From an uncultured Rubrivivax sp. (GTDB lineage: Bacteria > Pseudomonadota > Gammaproteobacteria > Burkholderiales > Burkholderiaceae_C), in contig CALJUI010000183.1 in the NCBI GenBank assembly GCA_937975735.1, positions 1 to 13,540 of the forward strand: 13,540 nt of DNA. The letters run 5' to 3'. Positions 6,742-12,766 of the stretch are shown piece after piece. The number at the start of each line of letters is the position of its first letter. Position 1 is the stretch's first letter. Under the pieces are notes generated by a model, which saw nothing but the letters and a program-made list of their open reading frames with translations, was not told the DNA's origin and did not search any database. Position numbers and translations under genes: made by a program.

Positions 6742-7761
6742 ATGAAGACACTTCACCTCACGACGCTGGCCGCCGCCTTGCTGGCCGCCTGCGGCATCGC
6801 CGGCGCGCAGGACAAGCCGGTCGAACTCAAGCTCGCGCACTGGGTGCCGGCCAACCACCTGCTGGCCCAGACCGGCTTCATCCCCTGGGCGAAGTCGGTC
6901 GAGGCGGCCTCCGGCGGCAGCATCAAGGTCTCGATCTTTCCGGCCCAGCAGCTCGGCAAGGCGCCGGACCACTACGACATGGCGCGCGACGGCATCGCGA
7001 CGATGACCTTCGTCAACCCCGGCTACCAGGCCGGCCGCTTCCCGCTGTTCGCGGCGGGCGCGCTGCCCTTCCTGGTCGACAAGCCGGGGCCGGCGTCGCA
7101 GGCGCTGGACGCCTGGTACCGCAGCTACGCGGAAAAGGAGATGAAGGACGTCAAGGTCTGCCTGGCGCACCTGCACGTGGGGACGCTGCACTCGAAGACG
7201 CCGATCACCGAGCCGGGGCAGATCAAGGGCCTGAAGGTGCGCCCGGCGCACGGCACCGTCGCGCAGATGGTCACCCTGCTCGGCGGCACCAGCGTGCAGG
7301 TCTCGGCGCCGGAGGCGCGCGACGCGCTGACCAAGGGCGTGGCCGACGCGATCACCTTCCCGTGGACCTCGATCATCTCGTTCGGCATCGACAAGGCCGT
7401 GACCTTCCACACCGACATGCGGCTGTACGCGGCGGCCTTCGTCTGGGCGATGAACAAGCCCTTCTACGACGGCCTGTCGGCGAACCAGAAGAAGGTCATC
7501 GACGACCATTGCAACAACGCCTGGGCTGCACGCGTCGGCAAGGACTGGGGCGACGCCGAGGACGCCGGCCGCGAGAAGCTGGCGGCGATGAGCGGCCACA
7601 CCATCGTGCCGATGAGCGCGGCGCAGATCGACGCCTGGAAGAAGGCGGTCGCGCCGGTCTACGACGCCTGGGTCGCCGACGCCGACAAGGCCGGCTTCGA
7701 CGGCAAGAAGGCGCTGGCGGACCTGCGCAACGAGCTGAAGAAGACCGGCGGCGCCTACTGA
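6742..7761 (+). CDS. dctP: TRAP transporter substrate-binding protein (DctP family)
   Basis: Periplasmic receptor that captures an organic acid and delivers it to the DctQ/DctM membrane part. 339 residues, usual length. A signal peptide of about 22 residues ends AGA before QDKPVELKLAHW. The family pattern follows: LAHWVPANHLLAQTGFIPWA, YDMARDGIATMTFVNPGY, and IKGLKVRPAHGTVAQM, which holds the Arg that in DctP proteins salt-bridges the substrate carboxylate. Then come GVADAITFPW and a C-terminal helix ending ELKKTGGAY. A strong AGGAG seven bases upstream fixes the ATG and suggests high expression, as binding proteins need. The signal peptide also contains LAAC, which fits a lipobox, so a lipoprotein form cannot be excluded. 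The ligand is not readable from sequence; the operon suggests a 2-hydroxy or 2-oxo carboxylate. Confidence 0.93.
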   Translation: MKTLHLTTLAAALLAACGIAGAQDKPVELKLAHWVPANHLLAQTGFIPWAKSVEAASGGSIKVSIFPAQQLGKAPDHYDMARDGIATMTFVNPGYQAGRFPLFAAGALPFLVDKPGPASQALDAWYRSYAEKEMKDVKVCLAHLHVGTLHSKTPITEPGQIKGLKVRPAHGTVAQMVTLLGGTSVQVSAPEARDALTKGVADAITFPWTSIISFGIDKAVTFHTDMRLYAAAFVWAMNKPFYDGLSANQKKVIDDHCNNAWAARVGKDWGDAEDAGREKLAAMSGHTIVPMSAAQIDAWKKAVAPVYDAWVADADKAGFDGKKALADLRNELKKTGGAY

Positions 7762-7768
7762 GGCGCCG

Positions 7769-8260
7769 GTGCGTCGCCTGCTGGCCGCCATCGAGACGGT
7801 GGCGGCCGTCTTCCTGCTGCTGATCGCGCTGCTGACCGCCGGCAACGTCGCGCTGCGCGATCTGCTGTCGGTGCAGATCCCGGACTGGTTCGACGGCTCC
7901 AAGCTGCTGATGGGCATCGCGCTGTTCTGGGGCATCGCGCTGGCGACCTACCACGCGTCGCACATCTGCGTCGACATCGTCTGGGAGCACCTGGGCCGGC
8001 GCGGCCGGCGCTGGCTCGACGTCGCCGCCGGCGCCGTCACGCTGGCCTTCCTGGCGCCGATGGCCTGGATGGTCTGGGTCAAGGTGCTGGGCAGCGGCAC
8101 GCAGGCGACCACCGACCTGCGGCTGCCGCTCGTCTGGTTCACCTCGATCGCCGCCGCCGGCGGCGTGGCCGCGGTCGTGCTGGCGCTGGTGCGCCTGGTG
8201 CTCGACGCGCTCGGCCACGCGACGCTCGAGGAGCATGCCGAGGCCCGCGATGGATCGTGA
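7769..8260 (+). CDS. dctQ: TRAP transporter small permease subunit (DctQ family)
   Basis: Small membrane subunit of the tripartite transporter, 163 residues, with four hydrophobic segments at about 8-28, 43-62, 82-105 and 122-148. Family features include NVALRDLLSVQIPDWFDGSK, LFWGIALATYHASHICVDIV after the second segment, and GTQATTDLRLPLVWF between the third and fourth. It starts with GTG at 7769, seven bases after the dctP stop; the GAGG across that stop codon can act as ribosome-binding site, so translation is probably coupled. Its last 11 bases overlap dctM. In this family DctQ holds the large permease in the inner membrane and helps dock the loaded binding protein; transport is driven by the sodium gradient (family knowledge). 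Confidence 0.92.
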   Translation: MRRLLAAIETVAAVFLLLIALLTAGNVALRDLLSVQIPDWFDGSKLLMGIALFWGIALATYHASHICVDIVWEHLGRRGRRWLDVAAGAVTLAFLAPMAWMVWVKVLGSGTQATTDLRLPLVWFTSIAAAGGVAAVVLALVRLVLDALGHATLEEHAEARDGS

Positions 8261-9551
8261 TCTGGTCGCCCTGCTCGGCTTCGTCGGCATGTTCGCGCTG
8301 ATGGCGCTGCGCGTGCCGATCGGCATCGCGATGGGCGTGGTCGGCGTGCTCGGCTTCGGCGCCCTCAGCGGCATGGGCCCGGCGCTGAACCTGCTCGGCA
8401 ACGTGCCGCTGTCGGTGCTGACCGACTACAACCTGTCGGTGATCCCGATGTTCATCCTGATGGGCGCACTGGCCTCGCAGTCCGGCATGAGCCGCGAGCT
8501 GTTCACCGCCGGCCGCGCCTGGTTCGGGCACCGCCGCGGCGGCCTGGCCTATGCCAGCATCGCCGCCTGCGCCGGCTTCGCGGCGATCAACGGCTCGTCG
8601 GTCGCGACCGCGGCGACGATGAGCCAGGTCGCGCTGCCCGAGATGCGCCGTGCCGGCTACGAGGGCGGCTTCTCGGCCGGGCTGATCGCCGCCGGCGGCA
8701 CGCTGGGCATCATGATCCCGCCTTCGACGATCTTCGTGCTGTACGGCGTGATGACCGAGGTCGACATCGCGCAGCTGTTCGCCGCCGGCGCGCTGCCCGG
8801 GCTGATGGCCGTGGCCTTCTACTTCGCGGTCGTGCAGCTGATCGGCTGGCGCTACCCGCAACGGCTGCCGCTCGGCGAGCCGCACACCTGGCGCGAGCGC
8901 TTCGCCAGCCTGCGCGACCTGTGGGCGGTGCTGCTGCTGTTCGCCTTCGTGCTCGGCGGCATCTACGGCGGCCTGTTCACGGTGCAGGAGGCCTCCGGGA
9001 TCGGCGCGACCGGCACGCTGGCGATCGGCCTGGTGCGGCGCCGCCTGGGCTGGCGCGAGATCCGCGCGGCGCTGATCGACGCGCTGCGCGTCTCGTCGGC
9101 GATCATGATGATCGTCGTCGGGGCCTTCCTGTTCGGCTACTTCCTGACGATCACGCAGTTCACGCAGCAGGCGGTCGACTGGCTCGTGAACCTGCCAGTC
9201 GGCGCCTACGGCGTGCTGGCGCTGGTGATGGTCGGCTACTTCATCCTCGGCGCGGTGATGGACGAGCTGGCGATGATCCTGCTGACCGTGCCGATCGTCT
9301 TCCCGGCGATGATGCAGCTCGGCTTCGATCCGGTCTGGTTCGGCGTCATCGTCGTGATGGCGGTGACCTTCGGCCTGATCTGCCCGCCGGTGGGCATGAA
9401 CGTCTTTGTCATCAACTCGATCACGCACGACATCTCGCTGGGCGCGATCTACCGCGGCACGATGCCCTTCATCGCGGTCGACGTCGTCCGGCTGGTGCTG
9501 CTGTGCGCGTTCCCCGGCATCGCGCTGTGGCTCCCGCGGCTGCTGGCCTAG
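8250..9551 (+). CDS. dctM: TRAP transporter large permease subunit (DctM family)
   Basis: The transport subunit of the TRAP system, 433 residues with 11 to 13 hydrophobic segments. Family blocks are evident: FALMALRVPIGIAMG near the N-terminus, YNLSVIPMFILMGALASQSGM, AACAGFAAINGSSVATAATM, GYEGGFSAGLIAAGGTLGIM with IPPSTIFVLYG, and near the end GLICPPVGMNVFVIN. I prefer the ATG at 8250 (MDRDLVALLGF), which has GAGG six bases upstream. An ATG at 8235 in the same frame is nearer a GAGGAG but too close for normal spacing. It overlaps the dctQ end by 11 bases. The hydroxyacid dehydrogenase gene follows after 34 bases. Complete and apparently intact. Confidence 0.94.
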   Translation: MDRDLVALLGFVGMFALMALRVPIGIAMGVVGVLGFGALSGMGPALNLLGNVPLSVLTDYNLSVIPMFILMGALASQSGMSRELFTAGRAWFGHRRGGLAYASIAACAGFAAINGSSVATAATMSQVALPEMRRAGYEGGFSAGLIAAGGTLGIMIPPSTIFVLYGVMTEVDIAQLFAAGALPGLMAVAFYFAVVQLIGWRYPQRLPLGEPHTWRERFASLRDLWAVLLLFAFVLGGIYGGLFTVQEASGIGATGTLAIGLVRRRLGWREIRAALIDALRVSSAIMMIVVGAFLFGYFLTITQFTQQAVDWLVNLPVGAYGVLALVMVGYFILGAVMDELAMILLTVPIVFPAMMQLGFDPVWFGVIVVMAVTFGLICPPVGMNVFVINSITHDISLGAIYRGTMPFIAVDVVRLVLLCAFPGIALWLPRLLA

Positions 9552-9585
9552 GAGGCGATAGCATTGGCAGCCCAGGAGACCGCCC

Positions 9586-10737
9586 ATGCCCGTGATCACC
9601 AACATCGAAGACCTCCGGCAGCTGGCGCGCAAGCGCGTCCCGCGCATGTTCTACGACTACGCCGACAGCGGCTCGTGGACCGAGGGCACCTACCGCGCGA
9701 ATTCCGACGACTTCCACAAGATCAAGCTGCGCCAGCGCGTGGCGGTCAACATGGAGAACCGCAGCACGGCGACGACGATGGTCGGGCAGCCGGTCAAGAT
9801 GCCGGTCAGCATCGCGCCGGTCGGGCTGACGGGCATGCAGCATGCCGACGGCGAGATCAAGGCGGCACGGGCGGCGGAGAAGTTCGGCATCCCGTTCACG
9901 CTGTCGACGATGAGCATCTGCTCGATCGAGGACATCGCCGAGCACACCTCGGCGCCGTTCTGGTTCCAGCTCTACATGATGCGCGACCGCGACGCGATGG
10001 CGCGCATGATCGAGCGCTGCAAGGCCGCCAAGTGCAGCGCACTGGTGCTGACGCTGGACCTGCAGATCATCGGCCAGCGCCACAAGGACCTGAAGAACAA
10101 GCTGCGCGCGTCGGTGATCCCCTCGCTGGGCAACATGCTCGACATCGCGACCAAGCCGCGCTGGGTGCTGGGCATGATGGGCACGCGGCGGCACACCTTC
10201 CGCAACCTGGTCGGTCACGTGGAGGGCGTCAGCGACATGAGTTCGCTGGCCGCCTGGACCAACGAGCAGTTCGACCCGCGTCTGAACTGGGACGACGTGG
10301 CCTGGGTCAAGCGGCAGTGGGGCGGCAAGTTCATCCTGAAGGGCATCATGGACGTCGAGGACGCTGAGCTCGCCGTGGCCAGCGGCGCCGATGCGATCGT
10401 CGTCAGCAACCACGGCGGCCGCCAGCTCGACGGCGCACCGTCGAGCATCGAGGCGCTGCCGGCGATCGTCGCCGCGGTCGGCGACCGGATCGAGGTCTGG
10501 ATGGACAGCGGCATCCGCAGCGGGCAGGACGTGCTGAAGGCCTGGGCGCTGGGCGCGCGCGGCACGATGATCGGCCGTGCGATGGTCTACGGCCTGGGCG
10601 CGATGGGCGAGGCCGGCGTGACGAAGGCCCTGGAGATCATTCACAAGGAACTCGACGTCACGATGGCCTTCTGCGGCCACACGCGGCTGACCGACGTCGA
10701 CCGCCGCATCCTGCTGCCCGGCACCTTCCCGACCTGA
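9586..10737 (+). CDS. FMN-dependent 2-hydroxyacid dehydrogenase/oxidase (LldD / mandelate dehydrogenase family)
   Basis: Flavoenzyme oxidising an (S)-2-hydroxy acid to the 2-oxo acid; 383 residues. By comparison with spinach glycolate oxidase the active site is complete: Tyr25 in FYDYADSGS, Tyr130 in WFQLYM, Asp158 in LTLDLQ, Arg165 in GQRHKDLKN, Lys252 in FILKGIMD, and catalytic His276 and Arg279 in SNHGGRQLDG. The phosphate-binding region is DSGIRSGQDVLKAWALGARG. The stretch around residues 175-225 is long and hydrophobic, as in the membrane-associated, quinone-linked LldD and MdlB rather than soluble oxidases; quinone use is therefore likely but inferred. An AGGAGA six bases upstream supports the ATG. 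Last gene of the operon, it would supply the oxo acid to IorAB. A TAGCAT at 9559-9564 could give extra transcription. Possible substrates are lactate, aryl-lactates and mandelate; sequence alone does not decide. Confidence 0.93.
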   Translation: MPVITNIEDLRQLARKRVPRMFYDYADSGSWTEGTYRANSDDFHKIKLRQRVAVNMENRSTATTMVGQPVKMPVSIAPVGLTGMQHADGEIKAARAAEKFGIPFTLSTMSICSIEDIAEHTSAPFWFQLYMMRDRDAMARMIERCKAAKCSALVLTLDLQIIGQRHKDLKNKLRASVIPSLGNMLDIATKPRWVLGMMGTRRHTFRNLVGHVEGVSDMSSLAAWTNEQFDPRLNWDDVAWVKRQWGGKFILKGIMDVEDAELAVASGADAIVVSNHGGRQLDGAPSSIEALPAIVAAVGDRIEVWMDSGIRSGQDVLKAWALGARGTMIGRAMVYGLGAMGEAGVTKALEIIHKELDVTMAFCGHTRLTDVDRRILLPGTFPT

Positions 10738-10746
10738 GGCGCCGTC

Positions 10747-10765
10747 ACCGCTCGCGCGGTAAGCT
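10747..10765 (+). promoter_or_regulatory. Hairpin ACCGC-TCGC-GCGGT abutting a TAAGCT -10 hexamer ahead of the TIR gene
   Basis: A perfect 5-bp stem with a 4-base loop (10747-10760) starts nine bases after the hydroxyacid dehydrogenase stop. It shares its last T with TAAGCT (10760-10765), which lies six bases before the GTG of the TIR gene. The hairpin could slow transcription leaving the operon (there is no T-run, so it is not a classical terminator) or be an operator over the TIR promoter. The 34-base gap holds nothing else. Confidence 0.3.
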
Positions 10766-10771
10766 GCGCGC

Positions 10772-11470
10772 GTGCCTGGACTCTTCGTCAGCTACCGCCG
10801 CGACGACAGCCAGGGCTTCGCCGGCCGGCTGGCCGACGACCTGGAGGCGGCATTCGGCCCCGAACGCGTCTTCCGCGACGTCGAGATCCCGATCGGCAGC
10901 GACTTCGCTTCGGTGTTGCGCGCCGCGGTCGCCGACAGCGACGCGCTGATCGTCGTCATCGGCCGGCACTGGGTCGGCCACCGCGGGGCGGATCGTCCGC
11001 CCCGCCTGTTCGACGCCGACGACTGGGTGCGCGCCGAGATCGAAGCGGCGCTCGAATGCGGCACCTGGATCGTGCCGGTGCTGGTCGGTGGCGCGGCGAT
11101 GCCGTCGGCCGACGCGTTGCCGCCGTCGATGCGGCGACTCGCGTCGGTGCAGGCGGCGATGCTCGACGACCGTCGCTGGGACGCCGACGTCGACGTTCTG
11201 GTGGCGCAGGTTCGGCGTCGGCTGCGCTGGCCCGCACCGGCCCCAACGCCACGGACTCGGCCGGGCCCCCGCTGGTGGAGGCGGCTGGCCCGCGCGCTGG
11301 GTCGTCGGCTCGGCAAGGGGCTGGGCCGCCTGCTGTCGTCGCTGGCCGCGCTGGCGCTGGTCTACGTCGGCCTGCGCCTGCTCGGCGATGCCGAAGTCCT
11401 GCACATGCTCGACGCGATCGAGGTGCGGCTGCTGCGCGGCTGGGAGCGGCTGGGCCGGTTCCTGGGCTGA
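10772..11470 (+). CDS. TIR-domain protein with C-terminal membrane anchor
   Basis: 232 residues. The N-terminal TIR domain (about 1-150) starts LFVSYRRDDSQGFAGRLADD and continues with FGPERVFRDVEIPIGSDF, DALIVVIGRHWVG and DDWVRAEIEAAL. Glu89, in the W-x-x-x-E segment, sits where TIR NAD-cleaving enzymes carry their catalytic Glu, so NADase activity is possible. A Pro/Arg-rich basic linker (about 155-186) leads to one hydrophobic segment at about 187-205 and a short amphipathic tail, suggesting anchorage in the inner membrane with TIR facing the cytoplasm. The start is GTG, the first start codon before the domain, with no ribosome-binding site. Bacterial TIR proteins often act in anti-phage defence or NAD signalling, but no sensor or partner gene is adjacent, so the role is open. 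It lies 34 bases after the operon and could receive read-through. It converges on the secreted-protein gene. Confidence 0.88.
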   Translation: MPGLFVSYRRDDSQGFAGRLADDLEAAFGPERVFRDVEIPIGSDFASVLRAAVADSDALIVVIGRHWVGHRGADRPPRLFDADDWVRAEIEAALECGTWIVPVLVGGAAMPSADALPPSMRRLASVQAAMLDDRRWDADVDVLVAQVRRRLRWPAPAPTPRTRPGPRWWRRLARALGRRLGKGLGRLLSSLAALALVYVGLRLLGDAEVLHMLDAIEVRLLRGWERLGRFLG

Positions 11471-11484
11471 GCGCGCGGCTCAGC
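11466..11484. terminator. Hairpin covering both stop codons of two convergent genes
   Basis: GCTGAGC, a 5-base loop, and GCTCAGC form a perfect 7-bp stem. The TIR stop (11468-11470) is in the left arm and the stop of the minus-strand gene (11480-11482) is in the right arm. There is no T-run on either side, so it is at best an atypical two-way terminator. Confidence 0.4.
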
Positions 11485-12721
11485 GCCCGAAGATCCCCTT
11501 GATCAGATCCTTGACCTTGGGCACGCCGGCGCCGTCGGCGGGCTCGGCCGCCGCCTTGCCCGGCTCCGCACCGGCCTCGCCAGCTTCGCCGAGCATCGCC
11601 GTGGTCACCGACTTCAGTCGCAGCTTGACCGCCCATTGCGGTTCCCAGGCCACCTTCGGATCGGCTGGACGCGGCGGATGCGCGAGGTTGAGCTCGCTGC
11701 CGTAGGCGATCAGGCGCAGCATCGCGCCGGCGCTCTCGCCGCCCGGGAACACGCCGGCCGGGATCGTGCAGCGCGTCTGTTCGGCCGGCAGCAGCACGCG
11801 TTCCTTCAACCATCGGTCGATCGCGGCGTTGGGCTGGTAGTCGATCAGGCCCATGCCGGTGTCGGGCAGCTCGCTGGAGGTCCACAGGATCATCTCCTCC
11901 TGCGCGCCGGCACCCATCGCCGCGACGAAGTGTGCGCGCGCCTGCGGCGCCGCGTTCCACTGCAGCTCGGTGGCGCCGCCGCGCACCGCCTGCTTCAGCT
12001 CGAGTGTCGGCATCAGGTCCTGCGCCGCGCCGAGCGCAAAGCGCCAGCCCTCGGGCAACCCGGCGCCCTCGATGCGGTGCTCGCCGACCAGCGAGGCCCC
12101 GGCCGGCACCAGCCGCCGGTCGTCCGGGTTCGGCCACACGGGGCGGCCCGGCGCCGCGTGCGTGCCGCGCTGGGTGGCGCGCCGGCTGACGAAGAAGCGC
12201 CCCAGGTCGGCCACATTGGCGCTGGCCATGTCCAGCACCTTCGGCTGACCGGACCGCACCGTGTCGCCGCAGCCCCAGTACATCAGCAGCCGGCCGCGGG
12301 GCCTCTCGAACTCCGGCTCGGTGACCTCGTCGCGGTCGGGATCGACCGGCCGGTCCCGGCCGGCCGCCGGCGACTTCAGCACCAGCGGCGGCGCCAGGAA
12401 GGCCGCCGGCACCTGCTGGCGCGCCTCGGCCAGGTGCGGCTGGCTGCGACTGGAGACCGTCACGTCGACCCAGCGGCCGGTCTGTCCGGTGCCGGTGCGT
12501 CCGAAGGCGTTCTCGCCGCCACCGCCGAACAGGCTGCCGAGCGATGCGCTCATCATGCCGCCGCCGGCCGGCAGGCCGATGCCGCCGAAGGTGGCGACGT
12601 CGATCCAGGCATGGGCCTGCGGCGGCTTGACCACCTGCCTGGGCTGCGCCGGCAACTCGGCCGCGCCGAGCAGGCCGGCGATCACGACGACGATGGCGGA
12701 ACGGGCGCGGAATCGATCCAT
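11480..12721 (-). CDS. Secreted protein of unknown function
   Basis: 413 residues, family not identified. The N-terminus has a basic start, a hydrophobic core (AIVVVIAGLLGAAEL) and a possible cleavage site near LPAQP, so export to the periplasm or outer membrane is likely. A Gly/Ser-rich stretch follows at about 45-80 (PAGGGMM, FGGGGENAFG). The central part contains RGRLLMYWGCGDTVRSGQP (Cys151), WPNPDDRRLVPAGASLVGEH, and two segments with alternating polar and apolar residues suggesting beta structure. The second cysteine, Cys318, lies in TRCTIPAGVFPGG. After AWEPQWAVKLRLKSVTTAML comes a low-complexity Ala/Glu/Gly stretch and a C-terminus ending KDLIKGIFGR. The ATG at 12721 has GGGAG five bases upstream. 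It lies 45 bases downstream of the CoA-transferase gene on the same strand and converges with the TIR gene. I do not assign a function. Confidence 0.85.
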   Translation of the reverse strand: MDRFRARSAIVVVIAGLLGAAELPAQPRQVVKPPQAHAWIDVATFGGIGLPAGGGMMSASLGSLFGGGGENAFGRTGTGQTGRWVDVTVSSRSQPHLAEARQQVPAAFLAPPLVLKSPAAGRDRPVDPDRDEVTEPEFERPRGRLLMYWGCGDTVRSGQPKVLDMASANVADLGRFFVSRRATQRGTHAAPGRPVWPNPDDRRLVPAGASLVGEHRIEGAGLPEGWRFALGAAQDLMPTLELKQAVRGGATELQWNAAPQARAHFVAAMGAGAQEEMILWTSSELPDTGMGLIDYQPNAAIDRWLKERVLLPAEQTRCTIPAGVFPGGESAGAMLRLIAYGSELNLAHPPRPADPKVAWEPQWAVKLRLKSVTTAMLGEAGEAGAEPGKAAAEPADGAGVPKVKDLIKGIFGR

Positions 12722-12766
12722 GGCGGCTCCCGGTGGGTCGGAGGCCCCGTTGTAAGCGCCGGAGCG

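Noticed and set aside
5205..7935. Long minus-strand frames (480 and 748 codons) opposite iorB and dctP
   Set aside because: Same antisense composition, no start signals, fully covered by well-supported plus-strand genes.
8139..9647. 502-codon and neighbouring minus-strand frames opposite dctM and the hydroxyacid dehydrogenase
   Set aside because: Rich in His, Asp, Gln and Arg as expected from the complement of hydrophobic codons of a membrane protein; not a gene.
10738..10771. Classical intrinsic terminator after the operon
   Set aside because: A small hairpin is present but no T-run follows, so read-through into the TIR gene cannot be excluded.
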